A stretch of 59,540 bases of DNA, taken from positions 1 through 59,540 of the forward strand of contig MGRM01000020.1 of the NCBI GenBank assembly GCA_001798185.1, read 5' to 3'. This document shows positions 52,048 through 59,540 of the stretch, piece after piece (position 1 is the first letter of the stretch; each line of letters opens with the position of its first letter). The DNA comes from Deltaproteobacteria bacterium RIFCSPHIGHO2_02_FULL_44_16 (GTDB lineage: Bacteria; UBA10199; 2-02-FULL-44-16). The notes under the pieces were generated by a model. It ran no database searches. It was not told the DNA's origin and was given only the letters and a program-made list of their open reading frames with translations. A program made the translations under genes and the position numbers.

Positions 52048-52539
52048 TTATACAAAATTTAAACCTTCGTGGCTAGTGAGTTTTTTTCGCATCACTAACG
52101 CATCCTCTTGATTATCTTGATAATATTTTTTTCTTAAGCCCACGTTCACAAATCCAAACGAAAGATAGAGTTTTTGGGCGGGCGTATTTGAAACTCGCAC
52201 TTGCAGTGAAATTCCTTCCGTCCCGAATGTTTTTGCTTCTGTCATCAACTTTTCCATCAGACGTTTTCCAATCCCTTGTCGTTGATAACGTCCAGTCACC
52301 CCAATGGTATGAAGCTCTATCTCTTCTTCTGCTTTCTGAAACAACATATATCCCACCAGTTCGTTTTGGATGCGTGCGACCCAAATAAAAATGCTGTCGA
52401 GGCAGATGATATCTTCGTAGGAAGCTCTTGACCAAGGGCTTGCATGCACCTCTTCTTCGATGACAAGAAGAGCATCGAGATCCTCAGGCCGAAAAGGGCT
52501 GACGTGAATGAAATCCAGTTTTTGCAGCGTAGCAGCCAT
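52048..52539 (-). CDS. rimI: Ribosomal-protein-alanine N-acetyltransferase (RimI-like)
   Basis: A 163-aa GNAT acetyltransferase, probably acetylating the S18 N-terminus. Motif A is [20 protein letters not shown] (the Arg/Gln-x-x-Gly-x-Gly/Ala CoA loop) and the C-terminal [24 protein letters not shown] matches RimI. The start ATG at 52539 lies 55 bp inside the eno 3' end, so it is read in a different frame over that stretch and is likely coupled to eno. Confidence 0.85.
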   Translation of the reverse strand: MAATLQKLDFIHVSPFRPEDLDALLVIEEEVHASPWSRASYEDIICLDSIFIWVARIQNELVGYMLFQKAEEEIELHTIGVTGRYQRQGIGKRLMEKLMTEAKTFGTEGISLQVRVSNTPAQKLYLSFGFVNVGLRKKYYQDNQEDALVMRKKLTSHEGLNFV

Positions 52540-53791
52540 GGTTTCCTAAATATTCTTCTATCCGAAGCAGTTGATTATACTTCGCTGTCCGGTCAGAACG
52601 ACATGGACTTCCTGTTTTAATCTGCCCAGCTCCTGTGGCAACAGCGATATCCGCAATACTCGAATCCTCTGTCTCCCCAGAACGATGCGAAATGATGACC
52701 TTATATCCTGCTTTTTGCGCAACACGAATACACTCAAAGGTTTCTGTCAGCGTTCCAATTTGATTCACTTTAATCAAAATAGCGTTGGCTGCTTTCTTTT
52801 CAATCCCTTGAAGAAGGCGTTTCGCATTGGTGACAAAAAGATCATCACCGACAATTTGAAGATGATCACCTAAGGTATGTGTCATCAGTTTCCACCCTTC
52901 CCAATCATCTTCTGCAAGACCATCTTCAATCGAAAGAATTGGATAACGTTTTACCAGAGTTTGATACCACTGCGTCAGTTCAGAAGCATTGAATTTTTTT
53001 CCCTCAGCTTCGAGAACATAGCAACCATCATGATAAAAAGAAGAAGAAGCCGCATCAAGAGCAAGTGCGACATCTTCACCCGCTCGGTAATTGGCTCTTT
53101 TGATCGCGAGCAAAATCACATCCAGCGCTTCTTCGTTGGAGCGAAGATTTGGAGCAAATCCTCCTTCATCACCGATAGCGGTTTGATATCCTTTTTCATG
53201 CAGGACTTTTTTTAAGCAATGAAAAACTTCTGTCCCCATTCGAAGCCCTTCGGAAAAGGTTGAGGCACCCACCGGCATCACCATCCATTCTTGAATATCA
53301 ATGTTATTATCTGCATGCGCACCGCCATTCAGAATATTCATCATCGGGACAGGCAAAAGATTTTTAGTTTTCGGTTGAAAGAGTTCGGTGAGATAAAGAA
53401 ATAATTTTTTCTGCGTGGCCTTCGCGGCACAACGCGCAACCGCAAGAGAAACACCGAGAAGCGCATTTGCTCCGAGCTTTGATTTCTTCGGTGTGCCGTC
53501 ACATTCGAGAAGAAGTCGATCAATATCTTCCTGCGCTGTGACTTCTTTCCCAAGACATGCTTGACGAAGCACAGTGTTCACATGTTCAACCGCTTTTCGG
53601 ACTCCTTTGCCGAGATATCGTTTAGGATCGCCATCACGCAGTTCAAGAGCTTCATGGATTCCAGTGGATGCCCCGGAAGGGACAGCAGCTCGCCCCATGA
53701 TGCGATCTTGTGTGAAAACATCAACTTCAATGGTTGGATTTCCTCTCGAATCAAGAATTTCCCGCGCATGAACATCGATAATAACTGGCAC
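52484..53791 (-). CDS. eno: Enolase
   Basis: A 435-aa glycolytic enzyme converting 2-phosphoglycerate to phosphoenolpyruvate. Motifs include [44 protein letters not shown], the metal/Lys region [11 protein letters not shown], and the catalytic Lys in [13 protein letters not shown] with [10 protein letters not shown]. The C-terminal [11 protein letters not shown] is typical, with a slightly longer tail. It begins 2 bp after the phoU stop, so it may be co-transcribed with the phosphate operon, which is unusual for eno. Confidence 0.97.
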   Translation of the reverse strand: MPVIIDVHAREILDSRGNPTIEVDVFTQDRIMGRAAVPSGASTGIHEALELRDGDPKRYLGKGVRKAVEHVNTVLRQACLGKEVTAQEDIDRLLLECDGTPKKSKLGANALLGVSLAVARCAAKATQKKLFLYLTELFQPKTKNLLPVPMMNILNGGAHADNNIDIQEWMVMPVGASTFSEGLRMGTEVFHCLKKVLHEKGYQTAIGDEGGFAPNLRSNEEALDVILLAIKRANYRAGEDVALALDAASSSFYHDGCYVLEAEGKKFNASELTQWYQTLVKRYPILSIEDGLAEDDWEGWKLMTHTLGDHLQIVGDDLFVTNAKRLLQGIEKKAANAILIKVNQIGTLTETFECIRVAQKAGYKVIISHRSGETEDSSIADIAVATGAGQIKTGSPCRSDRTAKYNQLLRIEEYLGNHGCYAAKTGFHSRQPFSA

Positions 53792-53793
53792 GC

Positions 53794-54468
53794 TTAACCT
53801 CCTTGTGTTTGGCCGTGACGAATATCTTGTCCCTTGACCATAAAAATAACTTCTTCTGCAATATTGGTCGCATGATCGGCAATACGTTCATAATGACGAG
53901 CAATAAAAAGCAACTGCACACAGCGCGAAACATATTCCGAGCTTGACTTCATCATTTCGACAAGCTCACGATAAATTTTTCGATTTAAGTCGTCAATTTC
54001 ATCGTCCAACTGACAGACGTGATGTGCTTTTTCGGAATCTTGTTCCACAAATGCATCAAGCGCATCTTTGACCATGGCGCGTGTTTTTTCCCCCATCATG
54101 GGAAGATCGCGATAGGGTTTCAGCTGTGGTTCTTTATTCAGTTCGATCGAGACTTCACTCACATTGACAGCCAGATCAGCCATGCGTTCCAGATCTTTGC
54201 TGATGCGAAGGCCAATCGTAATAAAACGAAGATCAGAAGCTGCCGGTTGTCGAAGAGCGAGAAGCTGCAGACAGAGCTGATCCACGGCAATTTCCATTTG
54301 ATTCACAACGGGATCCATCTCAATGACTTTGCGCGCAACTTTTTCATCGCGATCCACAACTGATTTCATGGAAAAGGTAATCATCTCTTCCACAAGACTT
54401 CCCATTTTTAAAATATTATTTTTGAGATCTTGAAGCTCGCGATCAAAACTTTTATCGGTATGTTGCAT
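53794..54468 (-). CDS. phoU: Phosphate-signalling protein PhoU
   Basis: A 224-aa two-repeat helical protein that controls Pst transport and PhoR signalling. Each three-helix repeat carries the family E/D-rich motif; [24 protein letters not shown] and [21 protein letters not shown] are the typical metal-binding segments. The start overlaps the pstB stop (TAATG). It closes the pst operon in the normal order and precedes eno. Confidence 0.96.
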   Translation of the reverse strand: MQHTDKSFDRELQDLKNNILKMGSLVEEMITFSMKSVVDRDEKVARKVIEMDPVVNQMEIAVDQLCLQLLALRQPAASDLRFITIGLRISKDLERMADLAVNVSEVSIELNKEPQLKPYRDLPMMGEKTRAMVKDALDAFVEQDSEKAHHVCQLDDEIDDLNRKIYRELVEMMKSSSEYVSRCVQLLFIARHYERIADHATNIAEEVIFMVKGQDIRHGQTQGG

Positions 54469-55223
54469 TAGCCAAACCTCCCTGTGATGTAATCTTCCGT
54501 CTGTTTCTCTTGAGGGGTCGTAAAGACCTCTTTGGTATTTCCATATTCAATCAAATTTCCCATATACAGAAACGCTGTTTTACTCGACACCCGCGCTGCT
54601 TGTTGCATGTTATGGGTCACAATCACAATCGTGTATTTCTCCCGAAGTTCATGAATCAACTCTTCAATACGAGCGGTTGAAATCGGATCAAGCGCAGAAC
54701 AGGGTTCATCCATAAGAAGCACTTCCGGACTCACCGCAAGTGCGCGCGCAATACAGAGTCGCTGCTGTTGTCCTCCTGAAAGACTTGTTCCAGAAAAGTG
54801 AAGTTTCTTTTCCACTTCATCCCATAACGAAACTCTTTTCAGACAATCGACGGCGATCCCTTCGATTTCACTTCGTTTCATACGCGTATTGAGACGAAGC
54901 CCCACCGTGACATTTTCCAAAATACTCATGGTCGGAAATGGATTCGGTTTTTGGAAAATCATCCCTATTTTGCGGCGAAGCTGCACGGGATCGTCTTTGG
55001 CAATGTCTCGATTTTCAAGCAAGATGCGCCCTTGCATCTTTGCCGAAGGAACAGTTTCAAACATCCGATTAAAACAACGGATAAACGTCGATTTTCCACA
55101 ACCCGAAGGACCAATAAGCGCCGTGACAGTTTTTTCTGCAATGGAAAGAGTAATATTTTTCAAAATATGATTTTCACCATACCAAGCATTCACCTTCTCA
55201 GCAGTGATTTTATTTTCTGTCAT
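54468..55223 (-). CDS. pstB: Phosphate ABC transporter ATP-binding protein
   Basis: A 251-aa ATPase: Walker [10 protein letters not shown], PstB-specific [14 protein letters not shown], signature [15 protein letters not shown], Walker [12 protein letters not shown] and the switch His in [13 protein letters not shown]. The ATG at 55223 overlaps the pstA stop by ATGA; a longer frame (to 55328) reads through pstA. It drives high-affinity phosphate import with PstA and PstC. Confidence 0.97.
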   Translation of the reverse strand: MTENKITAEKVNAWYGENHILKNITLSIAEKTVTALIGPSGCGKSTFIRCFNRMFETVPSAKMQGRILLENRDIAKDDPVQLRRKIGMIFQKPNPFPTMSILENVTVGLRLNTRMKRSEIEGIAVDCLKRVSLWDEVEKKLHFSGTSLSGGQQQRLCIARALAVSPEVLLMDEPCSALDPISTARIEELIHELREKYTIVIVTHNMQQAARVSSKTAFLYMGNLIEYGNTKEVFTTPQEKQTEDYITGRFG

Positions 55224-56068
55224 CGAGCTGATCCTCTTTTTTTCCGAAAAACAAAACGCGATCCTAAACTTAAAAGAAGAACACCTCCAATAAGCACCAA
55301 TGCTCCGGCCCACGCCTGACGATGCCATTCTTCAAAGGGACTAATGGCATAGGTATATATTTGAAGAGGTAAAGCTGCAATAGGTTCCATGATATCGAGA
55401 TTCCAAAATTGATTTCCGAGAGCCGTAAAAAGAAGCGGCGCTGTTTCACCCGCAACACGCGCAATAGCAAGGAGCACTCCTGTAATAATTCCTGCTTGAG
55501 CAGTTTTTAAAATAATCCGTAAAAGCGTTTTCCAATAAGGAACCCCAAGCGCCAGCGATGCTTCGCGAAGTGTGGTCGGCACCAGTCTGACCATCTCCTC
55601 CGTGGTGCGCATGACCATCGGGAGCATCATAATCCCAAGCGCCACGCCTCCTGCAAGTGCGGAAAAATTTTTCAATGGAACCACAATGATCGCATACGTA
55701 AAGACACCCATAATAATAGAAGGAGTTCCGTTGAGCATATCTGCAGCAAAGCGCACGATATCCCCAAACTTTTCATTTCCAAATTCAGAAAGATAAAGTC
55801 CGCCTAAAAGACCTATGGGAAGAGCAATGACACAAGCGATCAAGACCATGACCGACGTCCCCACAAGCGCATTGACCATTCCTCCACCCGTTTCTCCGAC
55901 AGGTTTTGGAAGTTGAGTAAAAAAATCGATATTCACGGCGCCAATCCCTTTACTCACTAAATGAACAAAAATAAGAACGAGAGGAATCAGCGCAACAATA
56001 ACCGCAATCAACGAAAAGACGCTCATGATGAAATTCATCCCTTTTCGTCGAATCGTCAAAGAGATCAT
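55220..56068 (-). CDS. pstA: Phosphate ABC transporter permease PstA
   Basis: A 282-aa inner-membrane permease with about six helices ([60 protein letters not shown] region). The EAA-type cytoplasmic loop is [18 protein letters not shown]. It overlaps pstC and pstB by 4 bp each, showing tight coupling in the transporter operon. Confidence 0.96.
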   Translation of the reverse strand: MISLTIRRKGMNFIMSVFSLIAVIVALIPLVLIFVHLVSKGIGAVNIDFFTQLPKPVGETGGGMVNALVGTSVMVLIACVIALPIGLLGGLYLSEFGNEKFGDIVRFAADMLNGTPSIIMGVFTYAIIVVPLKNFSALAGGVALGIMMLPMVMRTTEEMVRLVPTTLREASLALGVPYWKTLLRIILKTAQAGIITGVLLAIARVAGETAPLLFTALGNQFWNLDIMEPIAALPLQIYTYAISPFEEWHRQAWAGALVLIGGVLLLSLGSRFVFRKKRGSAR

Positions 56069-56979
56069 TCGTCTTTCCTCATTTTTCCCTGGCCAATGCT
56101 CGTCACCAGATGACGCGCTCCTGCATTAATCAAAAATGTCAGCACAAAAAGAACAAAACCGATGCCAAAAAGCGCCGCGAGATAAAGATCATCGGTCGCT
56201 TCCGTAAATTCATTGGCGATCACAGAAGCCATGGTTGCTGCCGGGGCAAACAGTGAAGCGGAAATAAGCGGTTGATTCCCAATCAACATCGTCACTGCCA
56301 TAGTTTCCCCAAGCGCTCGCCCGAGCCCCAGAAAAATCGCACCGACAATACCTGATCGTCCATAACGAAGCACGGCCACACGAATCATTTCCCATTGTGT
56401 AGCTCCGAGTGCGAGCGCTGCTTCTCGCTGATGATCGGGGACCGCATTGAGCACATCACGCGAAAGAGAAGAAATAATCGGAATCAGCATAATGGAGAGA
56501 ATCACGCCAGCCGCGAACATCCCGATACCAAACGGAGGACCCTGAAAAAAAGGGAGAAAGCCGAGATACTCAATAAAAAATGGCTGCACACTTTCGCGAA
56601 GCCACGGAACAAGATAAAAAACACCCCAGAGTCCATAAATAACGGAAGGGATGGCTGCAAGAAGTTCCGTTGCATACGCAAGTGGAGTTCGAAGAAAAAA
56701 AGGAGAGAACTCCGTGAGAAAAAGAGCAATGCCGAGACTGACCGGAACCGCAAGCAAAAGTGCGAGTAACGAGGAAACGACTGTTCCATACATAAAAGGG
56801 AGAACTCCGAACTCGCCTGCCACAGGATCCCAAACAGTAGAACTTACAAAATGAATTCCAAAGGTGCGAAGCGCGGGAAATCCCTTCACAAACAACATCG
56901 CTCCCGTAAAGGCAACGAGAGCGACGAGAATAAAACCACAACACTTGGTGACACATGCAAAAGAGCGATCCCCATTCAT
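56065..56979 (-). CDS. pstC: Phosphate ABC transporter permease PstC
   Basis: A 304-aa permease with a CxxxCCG-type N-terminus (CVTKCCGFILVALVAF) and helices around VVSSLLALLLAVPVSLGIALF and IGMFAAGVILSIMLIPIISS. The EAA-type loop REAALALGATQWEMIRVAVL contacts PstB. It starts 6 bp after the pstS stop with no intergenic hairpin, and overlaps pstA by 4 bp. Confidence 0.96.
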   Translation of the reverse strand: MNGDRSFACVTKCCGFILVALVAFTGAMLFVKGFPALRTFGIHFVSSTVWDPVAGEFGVLPFMYGTVVSSLLALLLAVPVSLGIALFLTEFSPFFLRTPLAYATELLAAIPSVIYGLWGVFYLVPWLRESVQPFFIEYLGFLPFFQGPPFGIGMFAAGVILSIMLIPIISSLSRDVLNAVPDHQREAALALGATQWEMIRVAVLRYGRSGIVGAIFLGLGRALGETMAVTMLIGNQPLISASLFAPAATMASVIANEFTEATDDLYLAALFGIGFVLFVLTFLINAGARHLVTSIGQGKMRKDE

Positions 56980-56985
56980 ACGAAA

Positions 56986-58020
56986 TTACTTTCCAACTTG
57001 AATATGCGAAATCGTTTCATCAAGCTTTAAAGCCACACTCGACGGAAGTGGTGAGTAGTGAAGTTCTGAAGCAAATTTTTGTCCATCATGCGTTGCCCAC
57101 TTTAAAAACTCAACCATTGCTTTTCCTTTTTGTGTATCATGTTGTTTTTCATAGATCAAAAGATACGTAAAAGCGCTCAGAGGATAGGCTTTCGTCCCTT
57201 CACTATTCGTGAGCGAAACACGATAATCCTGGGGAAGCGTTACATTCGTCGCTGCTGCGGACACAGATACCGTCGTCGGTTCAACAAAATTTCCTGCTTT
57301 ATTTTTTATGGAGGCTACCGCGACATTATTTTTTATCGCATACGCAAGTTCCATGTAACCGATAGCTCCTGGAGTTTGTTTTACAAGACCTGTAACGCCT
57401 TCATTTCCTTTTGCTCCAATACCAACCGGCCAACTCACAGATTTTCCCGTTCCAACATTGTCCGACCAATCTGGACTCACTTTCGAAAGATATTCTGTAA
57501 AAATAAAGGTTGTTCCACTTCCATCTGAGCGACGAACAGGAAGAATATCTTTGTTCGGAAGATGAACTTCTTTATTCAACTCTTGAATTTTTGGATCATT
57601 CCATTTGGTAATTTTTCCCATAAACATCTCGGCGACCACAGAACCGGTCAGCTTCAAACCCTTACTGACACCGGGAACATGATAAGCAACAGCAACCGCG
57701 CCAATGACAGTGGGAATATGAAGAATTTTCGAGCCTTCTGCTTTCTGCAAATCTGCATCTTCCATCGGAGCATCAGAAGCGCCGAAATCAACGGTTTTTT
57801 CCAAAATTTGACGAATGCCGCCACCGCTTCCGATCGATTGATAATTGAATTTTACGCCTGGATACATCTGTTCATAATGATGAAACCATTTGGAGTAGAG
57901 CGGATAGGGAAACGTTGCTCCCGCACCATTCATAAGAAGTCCTTCTCCAGCAAATGCGTTTATGGAAATAAATCCAACCAAAAATCCGATCAACATCACC
58001 ATACGTGCAAAACATTTCAT
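56986..58020 (-). CDS. pstS: Phosphate-binding protein PstS
   Basis: A 344-aa periplasmic phosphate-binding protein. A signal peptide (MVMLIGFLVGFISINAFAGE) is followed by LLMNGAGATFPYPLYSKW, SIGSGGGIRQI, FGASDAPM and VRRSDGSGTTFIFTEYL, the residues that bind the phosphate anion. Tandem ATGs lie at 58023 and 58020; GGAGG spacing favours 58020. It is the first transporter gene after phoR in the operon. A PhoB box upstream was looked for and not convincingly found. Confidence 0.96.
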   Translation of the reverse strand: MKCFARMVMLIGFLVGFISINAFAGEGLLMNGAGATFPYPLYSKWFHHYEQMYPGVKFNYQSIGSGGGIRQILEKTVDFGASDAPMEDADLQKAEGSKILHIPTVIGAVAVAYHVPGVSKGLKLTGSVVAEMFMGKITKWNDPKIQELNKEVHLPNKDILPVRRSDGSGTTFIFTEYLSKVSPDWSDNVGTGKSVSWPVGIGAKGNEGVTGLVKQTPGAIGYMELAYAIKNNVAVASIKNKAGNFVEPTTVSVSAAATNVTLPQDYRVSLTNSEGTKAYPLSAFTYLLIYEKQHDTQKGKAMVEFLKWATHDGQKFASELHYSPLPSSVALKLDETISHIQVGK

Positions 58021-58103
58021 CATGCCTCCTTTTTGAAGTGTTCTGTTTCTGACATCCGTATGTGACATTTTGATGGCAATTGTGGAAATGTTCCGAGTAG
58101 GTT

Positions 58104-59459
58104 TCAGGACAAAGGAAATGTCAGGGAAAATCGCGTCCCTTTTCCCAGCTCGCTTTCCACAGCAACTTCTCCTCCATGAATGTGCATGAGATGTTTCACG
58201 ATCGCGAGCCCTAGACCAGTTCCACCGACATCGCGTGAACGACCTTTATCCACGCGATAGAAACGCTCAAAAATATGAGGAAGACTTTCGGAAGCAATCC
58301 CACTTCCTGTGTCTTCGATCATCACGATACAGTTCTTCGGGTGCTGGAAAGCGCTCACCATAATCCGTCCTTCGGCAGGAGTATGTTTCAAAGCATTCTC
58401 AAAAAGATTATTCAAAATCCGACGAAGGGCTGCGCGATCTGCAGAAAGAATCAGAGAAGAAGAAATTTTATTCTCAAACGTTATCATTTGTGCACGCAAC
58501 GTATCCACATACAACTCATGAAGCTCTTCACAGAATTCATACAATTTTATCGGTTCTTTCAGAAGTGGCTGACGACCTGATTCAATACGTGCAAGATTTA
58601 AAAGATCATCAATCAATTTTTGTAGTGCTAATCCATTATGGTAAATTTTCTGAAGGAAACGAGTCGAGCTTACATCACTCGGTTGATCACTTAAAAGAGT
58701 TTCTGCATATCCGCATATACTCGTCAGCGGTGTTTTCAGTTCATGAGAAACATTTGCGACAAACTCTCGACGAATATTTTCAAGTCGTCTAAAACTGGTC
58801 ACGTCTTCAAAAACAGAGACAGCTCCTGAGACTCCATAATTTTTTTCAAAAAGAGGAGCTGTCTGAATGATAATGGTCCGTTTTTCATTCCCACGCAGAA
58901 GTTCAATTTCCTTTTCTTCTGAACGAGCTTCGTGAAGGACACGAACAATGGAATCGTGAAGATCGCGATGCCGCAAACATTCGAGCACATTTTTACGTAA
59001 CGAGGTGACATCGAGACCGAGCATCGTGCAAACCGCAGGGTTCATCAGTTCAATGCGAGCTTCATCATTAGTGACTAAAACTCCTTCAACCATTCCATCC
59101 AAAATGGTCTGTAACCGCTCTTTTTGTCGACGTAATTCGTCAAAATGCTCTTGGAGCTTCTCTCCCATATCGTTGATAGTTAAAGCGAGGGTTGCCAACT
59201 CATTCCGACGCTTGGGAAGAATTTTTCGCGAGAAATCACCGTCGGCAATACGATCTGCGACGTCGATAATGTCATGGAGCGAGCGAGAAAAAGAGCGGGA
59301 AATAAAAAAACCAATGCTGCTCGCTATCAGAAGAGCAAAAGCTGCGACCAGAATAATGAGATGCGTCATACGCTCGTCTGCAAAACGGAGGGCTAGAAGA
59401 CCCATAGCTGCAATAAGGGCGAAGACAGCGAACAGTTTCCATAAAAACGTGGACTTCAT
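58104..59459 (-). CDS. phoR: Phosphate-regulon sensor histidine kinase PhoR-like
   Basis: A 451-aa membrane kinase. Two N-terminal helices (LFAVFALIAAMGLLALRF and LIILVAAFALLIASSIGFFI) flank a very short periplasmic loop; a HAMP (RSLHDIIDVADRIADGDFS), a PAS domain (residues about 115-215), the H-box VANVSHELKTPLTS, and HATPase motifs LFENALKHTP, EDTGSGIA and GTGLGLAIVK follow. Position before pstSCAB-phoU supports a PhoR role. The receiver partner PhoB is not in the window and should lie elsewhere or beyond the right edge. Confidence 0.92.
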   Translation of the reverse strand: MKSTFLWKLFAVFALIAAMGLLALRFADERMTHLIILVAAFALLIASSIGFFISRSFSRSLHDIIDVADRIADGDFSRKILPKRRNELATLALTINDMGEKLQEHFDELRRQKERLQTILDGMVEGVLVTNDEARIELMNPAVCTMLGLDVTSLRKNVLECLRHRDLHDSIVRVLHEARSEEKEIELLRGNEKRTIIIQTAPLFEKNYGVSGAVSVFEDVTSFRRLENIRREFVANVSHELKTPLTSICGYAETLLSDQPSDVSSTRFLQKIYHNGLALQKLIDDLLNLARIESGRQPLLKEPIKLYEFCEELHELYVDTLRAQMITFENKISSSLILSADRAALRRILNNLFENALKHTPAEGRIMVSAFQHPKNCIVMIEDTGSGIASESLPHIFERFYRVDKGRSRDVGGTGLGLAIVKHLMHIHGGEVAVESELGKGTRFSLTFPLS

Positions 59460-59472
59460 AGTGCATTACTCC

Positions 59473-59540
59473 ATTAAGTGCCGTGCACTTAATTGCGATG
59501 AAAGTGCATTATAAGGCATCTTTTTTCACATTAAGTGCAC
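59473..59540 (-). promoter_or_regulatory. phoR promoter region with repeated ATTAAGTGC operator-like sites
   Basis: A perfect TATAAT (59508-59513, minus strand) marks the -10. There is no good -35; instead the position is occupied by ATTAAGTGCAC (from 59530 to the window edge). Downstream of the -10, 59473-59493 is a perfect palindrome ATTAAGTGC-CGT-GCACTTAAT. Further AGTGCATTA copies lie at 59460 and 59504. A dimeric regulator is likely to bind these; its identity is unknown, and the sites do not match a PhoB box. Confidence 0.55.

Noticed and set aside
58051-58068. Possible PhoB box upstream of pstS (ATGTCAC and GATGTCA half-sites on the minus strand)
   Set aside because: The half-sites are 13 bp apart instead of the 11-bp period of a PhoB box and the spacer is not AT-rich enough.

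Overview
The window looks like chromosomal DNA from a Gram-negative, didermic bacterium of moderate, roughly mid-40s %GC (judged by eye, not computed). Outer-membrane and periplasmic functions support this: TolC, MlaC, an LpoB-like factor, several lipoproteins and a class A PBP. A 6S RNA directly after zapA, an HpnH-type hopanoid enzyme, a membrane pyrophosphatase, ETF/ETF-QO/acyl-CoA dehydrogenase genes and FolE2 together suggest a deltaproteobacterium-like lineage (in the broad, old sense). That placement is inference; the partial 16S gene at the left edge would settle it.

Layout. 1-800: 5' part of a 16S rRNA gene on the minus strand with its leader, boxA and a strong promoter. 800-7600 (minus): an RNA/translation block, thioesterase - rnr - zapA - 6S RNA - rny - ymdB-like - tyrS. 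7700-11200 (plus): hppA and hpnH. 11200-13100: a small accessory patch with two unrecognised overlapping ORFs, a gene remnant, an RHH/RelE toxin-antitoxin pair, a zinc-ribbon microprotein, tRNA-Leu(CAG) and a palindromic repeat. 13100-23000 (mostly plus): PBP1A, an orphan protein with an HExGH motif, a cyclophilin lipoprotein, a DUF4410-like protein, hemA, a TPM/LemA pair and ETF-QO. 23000-36300 (mostly minus): deoxynucleoside kinase, acyl-CoA dehydrogenase, folE2 (plus), an envelope lipoprotein cluster (SdrD-B-like protein, LpoB-like, COG3014-like), etfB-etfA, and a tolC-mlaC-phosphodiesterase operon. 36400-37720 (plus): a two-gene operon of a small HipA/PI3K-like kinase and an HTH protein behind a self-contained promoter/operator, the best candidate for an undescribed system. 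37700-50300: a GAF histidine kinase, a long S41 protease with ribF and a degenerate AroE-like gene, a stand-alone receiver protein, and pcrA-glmS-glmU. 50300-59540 (minus): phoR-pstS-pstC-pstA-pstB-phoU running into eno, rimI, an HNH nuclease and rluD.

Genes working together. ETF alpha/beta, ETF-QO and the acyl-CoA dehydrogenase form one electron route from acyl-CoA oxidation to quinone. The Pst transporter, PhoU and PhoR form a phosphate uptake and sensing unit. GlmS and GlmU supply UDP-GlcNAc for the wall that PBP1A builds and that an LpoB-like factor may regulate.

A striking property is the density of short palindromic, MITE/REP-like repeats. At least six sequence types occupy intergenic gaps, several of them inside operons (etfB/etfA, the lipoprotein cluster, TPM/lemA), and one is translated as the N-terminus of the TPM protein.
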